Shown: one piece after another, positions 1 to 9,141 of the stretch
Layout: each line of letters begins with the position of its first letter
How positions within the stretch are numbered: position 1 is the stretch's first letter
Source: Bacteroidales bacterium
GTDB taxonomy: Bacteria; Bacteroidota; Bacteroidia; Bacteroidales; GCA-2748055
Direction of reading: 5' to 3'
DNA: 36,951 nucleotides
Assembly (NCBI GenBank): GCA_016936975.1
Contig: JAFGWU010000059.1
Location: forward strand, 1-36,951
Translations under genes and position numbers: made by a program
The notes under the pieces: generated by a model
The model's database searches: none
The model's input: only the letters and a program-made list of their open reading frames with translations
What the model was told of the DNA's origin: nothing

Positions 1-530
1 AATATGGCCATGGCACTGTTTTTAATGAGCAGGGCGAACAGCAGTCCGAAGGTCATGTAACTGAAAGCGGCAAGAAAATATTTGCTCAGGATCCAGGAAT
101 TTTCCAGCGCGATCTTCAGGGTGATCTTATAACTGTAAATCAGGCCCATGACCATGGATGTAATTCCGACCAGCAGGGTGGCAAACAGGGAGAGGATTAC
201 GATCGAAATGAGGCGCTGCAAAAGAAGATCCGTTCGGCTCATCCCGAAGATCACCTGGGTCTTGAAGGTGTGATCGGTGAACTCCTTGGTGGTGATCATG
301 ATAATGATAAGCGCCAGAAGGGCATTGTACGGTTCTGTGATCCACGTGAAGAAATACCAGACATCGGGAAACCGGAAAACGTCGCTGATCGAAACGACCG
401 GGATCTCCCGGTCTATGAGGGGATAGATCACAATCCCGAGGGTGAAGAAGATAAAGTAAAGCCCCAGGGTGATCCGGAAGGGATTGTAATTCAGAATTTT
501 TATTTGTTCTATGTGGAGGAGCTTCTTCAT
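1..530 (-). CDS. ABC transporter permease, partial (3' end beyond the window)
   Basis: The ATG lies at 528-530 on the minus strand, two bases after the stop of the ATPase gene, so the two genes form one operon. About 176 codons are visible before the window edge. The protein has hydrophobic stretches typical of an ABC-2 type exporter permease: an early segment (LGLYFIFFTLGIVIYPL, about residues 17-33), then NALLALIIIMITTKEF followed by the characteristic 'TFKTQVIFGMSR' loop, then LISIVILSLFATLLVGITSMVMG, and a later helix ending at the edge. The pattern of an early helix, a TTKEF/RTQV-like loop and paired helices is common in permeases beside BcrA-like ATPases. The substrate cannot be told. 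The stop and C-terminal helices are outside the window. Confidence 0.8.
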   Translation of the reverse strand, partial: MKKLLHIEQIKILNYNPFRITLGLYFIFFTLGIVIYPLIDREIPVVSISDVFRFPDVWYFFTWITEPYNALLALIIIMITTKEFTDHTFKTQVIFGMSRTDLLLQRLISIVILSLFATLLVGITSMVMGLIYSYKITLKIALENSWILSKYFLAAFSYMTFGLLFALLIKNSAMAI

Positions 531-532
531 GC

Positions 533-1423
533 TTACTCTTTGACCAGTTCAAGAAATTGTGATTCCAGGCTTTTGCTCCTGCTTACCATATGGCTTAAAA
601 TGATATTCTTGCTGAATGCAAAGGCATTGATCTCCTCCGGGCGGACCCGGTCATTCAGGGTGAGAATCAGGGTTCCGTTTGAAGATTCGATCTCCCTGGT
701 AAGTCCTGAATCCTTGAGATATTCATGCAGTCTGGCCGGTTCGGAACATTGCACCTCGATGATCTCCTGTTCGGAGAGCAACTCCTTCACCGAGCCCGAA
801 GCCAGCAGCTCACCTTTTTTCAGGATGGCTACATGAGAACAGATCTTTTCCACCTCACTGAGAATGTGGGAGGCCAGGATCAGGGTTTTACCCTTTTCAA
901 CCTGTTGAATAACCAGTTCCCTGACTTCCGCGATCCCTTCCGGGTCGAGTCCGTTGGTGGGTTCATCCAGAACCAGTACTTTCGGATCGCCCAGCAGGGC
1001 AGAAGCAATTCCCATTCTCTGTTTCATGCCGAGGGACAGGGTGGAGAATTTTGATTTCCGTCTGTCATAAAGTTTTGTCACCCTGAGCACCCGGTCTATT
1101 TCGGAATAATCCGACTGGTTGATATCACAGATGATCTTCAGGTTATTGAGAAGACTCAGGTAGGGATAGAAATGGGGTGTCTCAATCAGCGAGCCAATCA
1201 TTTTTCTCTGTGCCGGGTAGGGATCTTCTCCGAACCATCTGTAAAATCCACTGTCCTGTCTGAGGATACCGGTGATAATGGAGAGTGTGGTTGTCTTTCC
1301 ACTGCCGTTGGGGCCGAGAATCCCGTGTGCCTGTCCCTCTTCAATACGCAGATTGAGATCATGGATAGCGCGAACGTTCCTGTAGTTTTTTGTCAATCCC
1401 TGAATCGAAAGGATTTCGCTCAT
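533..1423 (-). CDS. ABC transporter ATP-binding protein (CcmA/BcrA-like)
   Basis: A 296-residue ATPase with all nucleotide-binding motifs: Walker A GPNGSGKTT (about residues 38-46), Q-loop region near LIETPHFYPYLS, signature LSLGMKQRMGIA, Walker B VLVLDEPTNGLDPEG, and a switch His in LASHILSEVEK. The C-terminal 80 residues form the extra domain typical of the BcrA/CcmA drug or lipid exporter group. It would energise the permease encoded two bases downstream. The substrate is unknown; bacitracin-type resistance, lantibiotic immunity or a housekeeping export role are all possible. A -7 like box lies about 23 bases upstream of the ATG. Confidence 0.9.
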   Translation of the reverse strand: MSEILSIQGLTKNYRNVRAIHDLNLRIEEGQAHGILGPNGSGKTTTLSIITGILRQDSGFYRWFGEDPYPAQRKMIGSLIETPHFYPYLSLLNNLKIICDINQSDYSEIDRVLRVTKLYDRRKSKFSTLSLGMKQRMGIASALLGDPKVLVLDEPTNGLDPEGIAEVRELVIQQVEKGKTLILASHILSEVEKICSHVAILKKGELLASGSVKELLSEQEIIEVQCSEPARLHEYLKDSGLTREIESSNGTLILTLNDRVRPEEINAFAFSKNIILSHMVSRSKSLESQFLELVKE

Positions 1424-1445
1424 GGTGGAATCAGGTTTAAGATTG

Positions 1446-1453
1446 CAAATCTA
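1446..1453 (-). promoter_or_regulatory. Putative -7 box (TAGATTTG) for the ABC transporter operon
   Basis: On the minus strand the sequence reads TAGATTTG, an exact match to the Bacteroidetes sigma-ABfr -7 consensus TAnnTTTG, 23 bases before the ATPase start codon. I see no convincing TTTG -33 element at the expected spacing. Confidence 0.45.
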
Positions 1454-1572
1454 AATAATTAACAGTTTGCAGTTAAGGATTTCGCATTATTTTGTTCCTG
1501 AAGCTCAAATTATAGGATCCGACACGGCGGGAAATTGAAATGGACCGGTTGAACCGGATGGTTCTGGGTCTG

Positions 1573-3759
1573 CTAGTTGGCCAGGTCCGAGAAGAATTTA
1601 ATCCTTACCAGGCGGATCTCCTCTTCCGAGTATTCCCCTTCTCCCAACTCCGCGAGGGCAGCTTCGATGGATTCTGATTCCGCTTCCCGGAAATATTCAT
1701 AGATATCCTCAATTTTATCATCGTCCATCACTTGTGCAAGGTAATAGTCGATGTTGATCTTGGTTCCTGAGCTTACGATGGCTTCAATCTCCTTGATCAG
1801 ATCGATGGTATCCATGTTTTTGGCTTCAGCGATGTCCTCGAAGGGAATTTTCCTGTCGATGCTCTGAATGATAAAGACCTTGACACCCGATTTATTCACC
1901 ACCGATTTTACCACCATATCCAGGGGTCTGACAATCTCTTTCTCCGTGACATACTTCTGGATCAGTTCGACGAACTCCTTACCGTACTTCTGTGCCTTAC
2001 CTGTTCCCACGCCGACGATATTCTGCAGTTCACTGATGGTAACCGGGTACTGGATGGCCATATCTTCGAGGGAAGGATCCTGGAAAATAACAAACGGGGG
2101 GAGCCGGAGCTTTTTGGCCATCTGCCTCCGGAGATCCTTCAAAATATGCAGCAGCTCGTCATCTGCTGTTCCGCCGCTGAATGCAGTACCGGGTTCATCC
2201 GAAACGATGTCGTAGTCGTGATCCCGGGTCAGCATGATAGAGCGGGGTTCTTTCAAGAATTGATGGCCCTCCCCGGTAAGCTTGAGGAGGCCGTAATTTT
2301 CGATGTCCTTCTGAATGAACCGGCCTATCAGCATCTGCCTTATTACCGCGTTCCAGAATTTCGTATCGTGGTCCTTCCCGGCCCCGAAATAGGTGGAGTG
2401 GTGGTGCCTGTATGTTTTGATGGCACTCGTGGCGTGTCCGGAAAGAATATTGGCTATATGTTCCGCCTTAAACTTTTCCTGCACATCCAGGATGGTTTTA
2501 AGGGCCAGCAGGATGTACTCCTCTCCTTCGAACTTTTCCTTGGGATGGAGGCAGTTATCACAATTGTTGCAATTTTCCTCCATCACTTCACCGAAGTAGT
2601 TCAGGAGCAATTTCGGACGGCAAACGGAAGACTCCGCATAGGCCACCGTTTCGAGCAGTAACTGTTTTCCGATTTCCTGTTCGGCAACCGGTTTCCCCTG
2701 CATGAATTTCTCGAGCTTCTGGATGTCTTTATAACTGTAAAAGGCGATGCATCTTCCTTCCCCGCCGTCGCGGCCGGCACGACCGGTCTCCTGGTAATAT
2801 CCTTCCAGGCTCTTCGGGATGTCGTAATGGATGACATACCTGACATCCGGTTTGTCGATACCCATTCCGAAGGCAATGGTTGCGACAATAACATCCACCT
2901 CCTCCATGAGGAACCTGTCCTGGTTGCTTGTACGGGTGGCCGCATCCATGCCGGCATGATAGGGCAGAGCCTTGATACCGTTAACGATCAGTGTTTCCGC
3001 CATCTCCTCGACCTTCTTCCTGGAGAGGCAGTAGATAATACCCGATTTGCCGGGATTGGCAAGGATGTATTTTATGATCTCCTTGGATGCATTGGTTTTG
3101 GGCCGAATCTCGTAGTAGAGGTTATGCCTCCTGAATGATGATTTGAAAACGTTGGCATCAAGCATCTCCAGGTTCTTCTGTATATCATTCTGTACCTTCG
3201 GGGTGGCGGTGGCCGTGAGCGCAATGATGGGCGCCGGCCCGATCCTGTTGATAATGGGCCGGATTCTGCGGTACTCGGGCCTGAAATCATGGCCCCACTC
3301 CGAAATGCAGTGCGCCTCATCAATGGCGTAAAATGAGATATTAACGTTTTTCAGAAAATCGATGTTATCCTCCTTGGTCAGGGATTCCGGTGCCACGTAG
3401 AGCAGCCGGGTGAGGCCATCCAGGACGTCTTTCTTTACCCTGGTGATGGCACTTTTGGTCAGGGAGGAGTTCAGAAAATGAGCCACCCCTTCCTCCATGC
3501 TGAAGCTTCTCATGGCATCCACCTGGTTCTTCATCAGCGCGATGAGCGGGGAAATCACAATAGCTGTTCCCTCCATGATGAGCGCCGGGAGCTGATAACA
3601 GAGCGATTTGCCCCCGCCCGTGGGCATGAGCACAAACGTATCATTCCCCCTTAGCACATTGGAGATAATAAATTCCTGGTTTCCCTTGAAACTATCGAAA
3701 CCAAAGTACTTTTTCAAATAGTCGTGTAGTTTCTCACCCAAATTATCCTTCATAATCAT
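1573..3759 (-). CDS. recQ: ATP-dependent DNA helicase RecQ
   Basis: A 728-residue 3'-5' superfamily 2 helicase of recombinational repair. Visible motifs are Walker A MPTGGGKS (residues 45-52), the DEAH box with the RecQ aromatic-rich loop (DEAHCISEWGHDFRP, from residue 146), motif VI QETGRAGRDG, then the RQC zinc cysteines (one in SSVCRPKLLL and three in CNNCDNC, about residues 377-404), winged helix, and an HRDC domain near residues 530-610. The C-terminal extension of roughly 110 residues after HRDC makes it longer than E. coli RecQ (about 610) and is usual for Bacteroidetes RecQ. Translation could start at the first ATG or two codons later (MIMKD). It is a single gene with its own promoter. 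Confidence 0.96.
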   Translation of the reverse strand: MIMKDNLGEKLHDYLKKYFGFDSFKGNQEFIISNVLRGNDTFVLMPTGGGKSLCYQLPALIMEGTAIVISPLIALMKNQVDAMRSFSMEEGVAHFLNSSLTKSAITRVKKDVLDGLTRLLYVAPESLTKEDNIDFLKNVNISFYAIDEAHCISEWGHDFRPEYRRIRPIINRIGPAPIIALTATATPKVQNDIQKNLEMLDANVFKSSFRRHNLYYEIRPKTNASKEIIKYILANPGKSGIIYCLSRKKVEEMAETLIVNGIKALPYHAGMDAATRTSNQDRFLMEEVDVIVATIAFGMGIDKPDVRYVIHYDIPKSLEGYYQETGRAGRDGGEGRCIAFYSYKDIQKLEKFMQGKPVAEQEIGKQLLLETVAYAESSVCRPKLLLNYFGEVMEENCNNCDNCLHPKEKFEGEEYILLALKTILDVQEKFKAEHIANILSGHATSAIKTYRHHHSTYFGAGKDHDTKFWNAVIRQMLIGRFIQKDIENYGLLKLTGEGHQFLKEPRSIMLTRDHDYDIVSDEPGTAFSGGTADDELLHILKDLRRQMAKKLRLPPFVIFQDPSLEDMAIQYPVTISELQNIVGVGTGKAQKYGKEFVELIQKYVTEKEIVRPLDMVVKSVVNKSGVKVFIIQSIDRKIPFEDIAEAKNMDTIDLIKEIEAIVSSGTKINIDYYLAQVMDDDKIEDIYEYFREAESESIEAALAELGEGEYSEEEIRLVRIKFFSDLAN

Positions 3760-3781
3760 CCCCGGAAAGAGTCACGTGTAA

Positions 3782-3813
3782 TAAAGATACATTTTTTTAA
3801 ATAGCTTATCAAA
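3782..3813 (-). promoter_or_regulatory. Putative recQ promoter (TTTG-N20-TATCTTTA)
   Basis: Read on the minus strand, TTTG (3810-3813) is followed after 20 bases by TATCTTTA (3782-3789). This is one mismatch from the Bacteroidetes TTTG...TAnnTTTG promoter with correct spacing, and it lies 23 bases upstream of the recQ ATG. Confidence 0.6.
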
Positions 3814-3962
3814 CATTTGGAATAATTCATCCAAAAAAAACAGGATTCCTTTAAGGGCTTTTAAAATAGGCTGATACAGGGACCCTGTTTTCGAACGGAC
3901 CCTGCATGGTGTTATGCCCTAATTTTTGTTATTTTGCATGACGTAAAATTGTAAAGGGGAAA

Positions 3963-4811
3963 ATGGCTAAAAAGAAGGAAAACGAAATGTCGTTCCTGGA
4001 ACACCTGGAGGTAATGAGATGGCATATTATCCGTTCGTTTATCGCTATTTTCCTTCTGGCCATAGCGGCATTTGTTTTCAAGCGGATCATTTTCGACACG
4101 GTCATTCTGGCCCCGAAGATGCCGGATTTTCCGACCAACCGGTTCCTGTGCAACCTGGGAGAGATACTGGGCATCCCCAGGCTCTGCATCAACAGTCAGC
4201 CTTTTGATCTGCAAACGGTAAAAATGGCGGAACAGTTTACCATGCACCTGGTCGTCTCCCTGCTCTCGGGGTTGATCATCGGATTCCCCTACATCTTTTA
4301 CGAATTCTGGAGTTTTATTGCACCGGCGCTTTACGAAAAGGAGAAGCGGACCGCCCGGGGAGCCGTATTCTACACCTCGCTGTTATTCCTTCTCGGAGTG
4401 GCTTTCGGGTATTTCCTGATCGCCCCGCTATCGGTTCATTTTCTCGGGAACTACCGGGTTAGCGAAACCGTCATCAGCAACCCGACACTCCGGTCCTATG
4501 TGCAGACCGTCTCCTCGGTCGTGCTCGCTTCAGGACTCGTATTCGAACTGCCCATCCTCTCCTATTTCCTCACAAAGGCCGGCCTGGTAAACCCAAAATT
4601 CCTGAAAACCTACCGTAAGCACGCCATCGTCCTGATCATCGCACTCTCCGCAATCATAACACCTCCGGATGTGTTCAGCCAGATCCTGGTTGCCCTGCCG
4701 CTGATCGTGCTGTATGAGGTCGGCATAGGTATCAGTAAGCGGATCGTGAGGAAACAGAAAGAGGCCGGATTTGCAGAAGGAGACCTGGAAAAAAATCCGG
4801 CAGAACAATAG
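3963..4811 (+). CDS. tatC: Sec-independent protein translocase TatC
   Basis: TatC is the multi-spanning receptor of the twin-arginine translocase, which moves folded proteins across the inner membrane. The 282-residue protein opens with the conserved cytoplasmic amphipathic segment MSFLEHLEVMRWHIIRS, followed by a helix (FIAIFLLAIAAFVF), a long periplasmic loop containing the FDLQTVKMAEQF region, and further helices including LVVSLLSGLIIGFPYIFYEFWSFIAPALYEKE, a TatC hallmark. The last helices include AIVLIIALSAIITPPDVFSQ, also typical. The C-terminal tail is charged. tatA/tatB are not in the window. It ends 39 bases before lptB, which has its own promoter. Confidence 0.95.
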   Translation: MAKKKENEMSFLEHLEVMRWHIIRSFIAIFLLAIAAFVFKRIIFDTVILAPKMPDFPTNRFLCNLGEILGIPRLCINSQPFDLQTVKMAEQFTMHLVVSLLSGLIIGFPYIFYEFWSFIAPALYEKEKRTARGAVFYTSLLFLLGVAFGYFLIAPLSVHFLGNYRVSETVISNPTLRSYVQTVSSVVLASGLVFELPILSYFLTKAGLVNPKFLKTYRKHAIVLIIALSAIITPPDVFSQILVALPLIVLYEVGIGISKRIVRKQKEAGFAEGDLEKNPAEQ

Positions 4812-4843
4812 TTTCCCGTTAACCGAGTTATTATCTATATTTG
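4812..4843 (+). promoter_or_regulatory. Putative lptB promoter (TTTC-N20-TATATTTG)
   Basis: TATATTTG (4836-4843) matches the Bacteroidetes -7 consensus exactly, with TTTC 20 bases upstream in place of TTTG. The start codon is at 4851, only 7 bases after the box, so the transcript would be almost leaderless. Confidence 0.6.
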
Positions 4844-4850
4844 TCATGCT

Positions 4851-5573
4851 ATGAAGCTGCATACTCAGAACCTGGTAAAGAAATATAAATCAAGGACGGT
4901 GGTCAACAATGTCTCTATCAATGTGGAGCAGGGAGAGATTGTGGGTTTGCTGGGTCCGAACGGAGCAGGGAAAACAACTTCATTTTACATGATCGTCGGA
5001 CTGATCACCCCCAATGAGGGCCGCATTTTTATTGATGATGAGGATATCACCAGGGAACCGGTTTATAAACGGGCCCGGAAGGGTATCGGTTACCTGGCGC
5101 AGGAGGCTTCAGTGTTCAGGAAACTGAGTGTGGAAGATAATATACGCGCCGTGCTGGAAATGTCGGATTTCAGCAGGGAAGAGCAAAAAGAACGGGTGGA
5201 AACCCTTCTCGAGGAGTTCGGATTGAAATATATCAGGAAGAATCTCGGGATCCAGCTTTCGGGAGGGGAACGAAGAAGGACCGAAATTGCCAGGGCCCTC
5301 GCCCTGAGGCCCCGGTTCATCCTGCTGGACGAACCGTTTGCCGGGGTCGATCCCATAGCCGTCGAGGATATCCAGGAGATCGTTTCCAGGCTGAAAACAA
5401 AAAATATCGGCATCCTGATTACAGACCATAATGTGCACGAAACCCTTTCCATTACCGACCGTGCCTACCTGCTTTTCGAGGGATCCATCCTGAAATCGGG
5501 AACTGCCACACAGCTTGCCGAGGATGAACAGGTACGGAAAGTGTACCTTGGCAAGAACTTTGAACTTCGCTAG
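4851..5573 (+). CDS. lptB: LPS export ABC transporter ATP-binding protein LptB
   Basis: LptB powers extraction of lipopolysaccharide from the inner membrane through the LptB2FGC complex. The 240-residue protein has Walker [10 protein letters not shown] (residues 35-43), the LptB-typical [18 protein letters not shown] stretch, signature [15 protein letters not shown], Walker [14 protein letters not shown] and switch His in TDHNVHETL. The family-typical N-terminus ([16 protein letters not shown]) fixes the ATG at 4851. LptF/G are not here, as is usual. It lies downstream of tatC and directly upstream of tRNA-Leu. A -7 box only 7 bases before the ATG suggests a near-leaderless mRNA. Confidence 0.96.
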   Translation: MKLHTQNLVKKYKSRTVVNNVSINVEQGEIVGLLGPNGAGKTTSFYMIVGLITPNEGRIFIDDEDITREPVYKRARKGIGYLAQEASVFRKLSVEDNIRAVLEMSDFSREEQKERVETLLEEFGLKYIRKNLGIQLSGGERRRTEIARALALRPRFILLDEPFAGVDPIAVEDIQEIVSRLKTKNIGILITDHNVHETLSITDRAYLLFEGSILKSGTATQLAEDEQVRKVYLGKNFELR

Positions 5574-5610
5574 GACGCCCTGTCCTCCCTGTAAACGGTA
5601 TCATACCTGC

Positions 5611-5642
5611 TTTGTTATTGTATAAAAATTTGAATACCTTTG
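5611..5642 (+). promoter_or_regulatory. Putative tRNA-Leu promoter (TTTG-N20-TACCTTTG)
   Basis: TTTG (5611-5614), a 20-base spacer and TACCTTTG (5635-5642) match both Bacteroidetes promoter elements exactly. The mature tRNA begins 14 bases further on. Confidence 0.75.
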
Positions 5643-5656
5643 CGCGTTCATAATCA

Positions 5657-5738
5657 GCGGATGTGGCGGAATTGGTATACGCGCCAGACTTAGGATCTGG
5701 TTCCTTCGGGATTGGGGGTTCGAGTCCCTTCATCCGCA
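5657..5738 (+). tRNA. tRNA-Leu (anticodon UAG)
   Basis: The acceptor stem GCGGATG (5657-5663) pairs with CATCCGC (5731-5737), followed by discriminator A. The anticodon arm is CCAGA-CTTAGGA-TCTGG, giving anticodon TAG, which reads CUN leucine codons. A long variable arm (type II tRNA) and a T arm with loop TTCGAGT are present. The CCA end is not encoded. Confidence 0.95.
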
Positions 5739-5741
5739 CTG

Positions 5742-5768
5742 ACAGCGTCTGTTGACCGCTGTGCTTTT
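5742..5768 (+). terminator. Putative terminator after tRNA-Leu
   Basis: ACAGCG (5742-5747) and CGCTGT (5757-5762) form a 6-bp stem with a 9-base loop, followed by GCTTTT. The T tract is short, so this is a modest call. Confidence 0.45.
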
Positions 5769-5827
5769 ACCCTGTTGATAATGAATGTATGGGGGTTGTT
5801 TTAAATTTTGTAATTTTATAAGTTGAT

Positions 5828-7177
5828 ATGGAGATTGTAAAGGAGAATGTAGACAGTTTGAATGCAGTGATCAGGCTCAGGGTGCAGCCATCTGATTATG
5901 AAGAGCGTGTGAACGGGGTTCTGAAGGATTATCGTAAAAAAGTGAAGGTTGACGGCTTTCGTCCCGGGATGGTCCCGATGGGACTGGTGAAAAAAATGTA
6001 TTACAAACCCGTCCTGGTGGATGAGGTCAACAAACTGGTTTCAGAATCGTTATTCGATTATATCAGGGAACAGCAGATAAAAATGTTGGGAGAACCCTTA
6101 CTTCACAGGGAGGATGAGAAAAAACTGAACTTCGACAGCGACAGGGAATTTGAATTCGCTTTCGATATCGGGCTGGCACCCGATCTGAATGTCGAAGTGA
6201 CATCGAAAGATAAGATACCGTACTACAATATCAAACTGGAGAAAAAGGGTCTGCAGGAGTACAGGGAGAATGTTCAGAGACGGTACGGTGATTTTAAGGC
6301 GGTGGAAGAAGCCGGCGACAGTGAACTGATTAAGGGAAACCTTGTAGAGGTTGATGAAAATAATAATGTAGCTGAGGGAGGTATTTTTTCCGAGGGAATC
6401 TCCATGTCGCTGGATATGATGAAAGATGAGGAGGAAAGAAAACGGTTTAAAGGTGCCAAAGCCGGGGATGAGGTGCTCTTTGATCTGAAAAAAGCCTACC
6501 CCAACGACGCCGAGCTGGCATCCCTTCTGAGGATCAGGAATGAGGAGGTCCCATCGCTCAGCGGAAGGTTTAAATGCCGGATCGACGAAATAAAGAAATT
6601 TGAGAAGGCCGCTGTGGACCAGGAGCTGTTTGATAAAATATACGGAGAGGGTGCGGTGGACAGTGAAGAGGAGTTTGAAAAAAGGCTTGCCGGGGAGATG
6701 CAGCAGAATTACAGGAATGAAAGCGAGTACCGCTTCGCCATCGACGCCAGGGAGGTCCTTCTTAAAAAAGCGAAGGTGCAACTGCCGGTGGAATTTTTGA
6801 AAAGATGGCTGGTCGAAAAGAATGAAAACATGACCTCCGAACAGGTGGAGAGGGACTTTGATAAATATGAGGACGATTTCCGTTGGCAGCTGATCAGGGA
6901 TTACCTGGTGGAAAAGCTGGATATCAGGGTGAGCGAGGAGGAGGCCCTGGAAACAGCCAAAGCCATCACATTGAACCAGTACATGCAGTACGGCATCTCC
7001 AGTGTTCCGGATGATTATCTGACGAAGTACGCGAAGGAAATGCTGTCGAAAAATGAGGAGGCGAGGAGGATTTACGACCGCAGGGCAGAAGAGAAGCTGA
7101 TTCGGCACATCCGCGATACGGCTCGGGTCGATGAAAAAGAGATTACCATGGATAAATTCAGGAAATTGTTTGAATAA
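5828..7177 (+). CDS. tig: Trigger factor (ribosome-associated chaperone)
   Basis: Trigger factor binds the ribosome exit site and shields nascent chains. The 449-residue protein has the usual three parts: an N-terminal ribosome-binding domain with the signature GFRPGMVP (residues 43-50), a middle FKBP-like domain (about 150-250) and a helical C-terminal arm. The FKBP-like part is diverged, as is common in Bacteroidetes, so prolyl isomerase activity should not be assumed. It sits 52 bases upstream of clpP, giving the widespread tig-clpP-clpX order that places a folding factor beside the ClpXP protease. Confidence 0.94.
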   Translation: MEIVKENVDSLNAVIRLRVQPSDYEERVNGVLKDYRKKVKVDGFRPGMVPMGLVKKMYYKPVLVDEVNKLVSESLFDYIREQQIKMLGEPLLHREDEKKLNFDSDREFEFAFDIGLAPDLNVEVTSKDKIPYYNIKLEKKGLQEYRENVQRRYGDFKAVEEAGDSELIKGNLVEVDENNNVAEGGIFSEGISMSLDMMKDEEERKRFKGAKAGDEVLFDLKKAYPNDAELASLLRIRNEEVPSLSGRFKCRIDEIKKFEKAAVDQELFDKIYGEGAVDSEEEFEKRLAGEMQQNYRNESEYRFAIDAREVLLKKAKVQLPVEFLKRWLVEKNENMTSEQVERDFDKYEDDFRWQLIRDYLVEKLDIRVSEEEALETAKAITLNQYMQYGISSVPDDYLTKYAKEMLSKNEEARRIYDRRAEEKLIRHIRDTARVDEKEITMDKFRKLFE

Positions 7178-7229
7178 ATCTGACCCCGCGGGGTATTGCA
7201 CGAAAATAAACAGTAAAACACCATAAGAC

Positions 7230-7910
7230 ATGAACCAGCAGGATGATTTCAGGAAGTATGCCACCAGGCACAGGGGTATCAGCAGCATGACGCTGCACCG
7301 CTACACCTCCGTATACGACAGCTATATTTCACCAACGATTATCGAGGAACGGCAGTTAAACGTGGCATCAATGGACGTATTCTCCAGGCTGATGATGGAC
7401 CGCATCATTTTCCTGGGAGCACCCATTGATGATTACGTGGCAAACATTATCCAGGCTCAGCTTCTCTACCTCGATTCGGCAGACCCCAACAAAGATATCC
7501 AGGTCTATTTCAATACCCCGGGAGGGACGGTCCACGCCGGGCTCGGAATATACGATACCATGCAGTACGTTTCCAGCAATATTGCCACCATCTGCACCGG
7601 CATGGCTGCTTCGATGGGTGCCGTTCTGCTTACAGCCGGGACGAAAGGGAAACGCTCCTCGCTTAAGCACAGCCGGATCATGATCCACCAGCCTATGGGT
7701 GGAGCACAGGGACAGGCTTCGGATATCGAAATTACCGCGAGGGAAATTATAAAGCTGAAAAAAGAACTCTATACCATTATTGCCGAACATTCCGGCAAAC
7801 CGTATGAACAGGTTGAAAAGGACGGCGACCGCGATTTCTGGATGACCGCCAACGAGGCCCTGGAGTACGGGATGATCGATGAAGTTTTAACAAGAACCGT
7901 TGAAAAATAG
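7230..7910 (+). CDS. clpP: ATP-dependent Clp protease proteolytic subunit ClpP
   Basis: ClpP is the serine peptidase barrel that works with ClpX. The 226-residue protein carries the catalytic triad: Ser128 in GMAASMGA, His153 in RIMIHQPMGG and Asp202 in DGDRDFWM. The oxyanion Gly-rich strand NTPGG (residues 95-99) is present. The N-terminal extension of about 30 residues before the folded core is longer than in E. coli and may be trimmed. ATG at 7230 is the first in frame; Met20 is an alternative. It is 6 bases from clpX, so the two are very likely cotranscribed. Confidence 0.96.
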   Translation: MNQQDDFRKYATRHRGISSMTLHRYTSVYDSYISPTIIEERQLNVASMDVFSRLMMDRIIFLGAPIDDYVANIIQAQLLYLDSADPNKDIQVYFNTPGGTVHAGLGIYDTMQYVSSNIATICTGMAASMGAVLLTAGTKGKRSSLKHSRIMIHQPMGGAQGQASDIEITAREIIKLKKELYTIIAEHSGKPYEQVEKDGDRDFWMTANEALEYGMIDEVLTRTVEK

Positions 7911-7916
7911 AAAAAT

Positions 7917-9134
7917 ATGGATCGTTGTTCCTTTTGCGGACGGGAAAAAAAGGATACCAATCTTCTGATAGCCGGAATTTCCGGGCATATCTGCGATCGC
8001 TGTATCGAACAGGCATACAGCATCGTTGAGGAAGAACTGGGTGTCCACGGTGAGTTTGACATGGGGCAGATAAAGCTCCTCAAGCCGGTTGAGATAAAAG
8101 CTTTCCTTGACCAGTACGTGATTGGTCAGGAGGAGGCGAAAAAGTTTATCTCCGTGGCCGTCTATAACCATTATAAGCGTTTGATGCAGCACGACAACCG
8201 GGATGACGTGGAGATTGAAAAATCCAATATCATCCTGGTGGGCGAAACCGGAACGGGAAAGACCCTGCTTGCCCGCACGATTGCCCGGATGCTTCACGTA
8301 CCCTTTACAATTGTCGATGCAACGGTGCTTACCGAAGCCGGCTACGTGGGGGAGGATATCGAAAGCATCCTGACAAGGTTGCTACAGGTTGCGGACTATA
8401 ACGTGGAAGCCGCCGAGAAGGGAATTGTCTTCATTGATGAGATCGATAAGATTGCCCGCAAGAGCGATAACCCGTCCATCACCAGGGACGTCTCAGGGGA
8501 AGGCGTTCAGCAGGGATTGCTGAAACTGCTGGAAGGTTCTGTGATTAACGTTCCGCCGCAGGGAGGCAGAAAGCATCCCGACCAGAAAATGATCCCTGTC
8601 AATACAAAAAATATACTTTTTATCTGCGGTGGCGCTTTCGACGGCATCGAAACGAAGATTGCCCACCGGCTGAATACGCAGGTAGTGGGTTATCATGCCG
8701 CCAAAGCCAAAGATAAGATCGAGCGGCACAACCTGCTTCAGTATATCGCGCCCCAGGACCTGAAAGCCTTCGGGATGATCCCGGAGATCATCGGCCGTCT
8801 GCCCGTACTGTCCTATCTCAGCCCGCTTAATGAGCAGGCCCTGAGAAGAATCCTTACCGAACCCAAAAATGCGATCACCAAGCAGTATGAAAAATTGTTC
8901 GAAATGGATGGCATCAGGCTGACCTGGGATGAGAAGGTGCTCGATTACATTGTTCAGAAAGCCATTGAGTTCAAGCTGGGGGCCAGGGGCCTGAGATCCA
9001 TCTGTGAGGCCATCATGATCGATGCCATGTTTGAACTGCCTTCCAAAGCCGGGACATCGGGGATCAACATCGGTCTGAAATACGCTAAAGAGAAACTGGA
9101 GAAAGCAAACATCAAGAGGTTAAAAGCGGCTTAA
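7917..9134 (+). CDS. clpX: ATP-dependent Clp protease ATP-binding subunit ClpX
   Basis: ClpX unfolds substrates and feeds them to ClpP. The 405-residue protein has the N-terminal zinc-binding domain (Cys4, Cys7, Cys26, Cys29), AAA+ Walker A GETGTGKT (109-116), pore loop GYVGED (142-147), Walker [10 protein letters not shown] (170-178), RKH loop (GGRKHPDQ) and the C-terminal small domain [12 protein letters not shown]. Where the ClpP-docking IGF loop of E. coli would lie the sequence reads VVGYHA, which is how I recall Bacteroidetes ClpX. It follows clpP by 6 bases and precedes the transporter gene by 7. Confidence 0.96.
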   Translation: MDRCSFCGREKKDTNLLIAGISGHICDRCIEQAYSIVEEELGVHGEFDMGQIKLLKPVEIKAFLDQYVIGQEEAKKFISVAVYNHYKRLMQHDNRDDVEIEKSNIILVGETGTGKTLLARTIARMLHVPFTIVDATVLTEAGYVGEDIESILTRLLQVADYNVEAAEKGIVFIDEIDKIARKSDNPSITRDVSGEGVQQGLLKLLEGSVINVPPQGGRKHPDQKMIPVNTKNILFICGGAFDGIETKIAHRLNTQVVGYHAAKAKDKIERHNLLQYIAPQDLKAFGMIPEIIGRLPVLSYLSPLNEQALRRILTEPKNAITKQYEKLFEMDGIRLTWDEKVLDYIVQKAIEFKLGARGLRSICEAIMIDAMFELPSKAGTSGINIGLKYAKEKLEKANIKRLKAA

Positions 9135-9141
9135 TTCAAAC

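Noticed and set aside
6098-7288. Long minus-strand open frame opposite tig
   Set aside because: It lies wholly across trigger factor (and the clpP start) in the opposite strand, has no recognisable domain, and reads as a shadow of the real gene.
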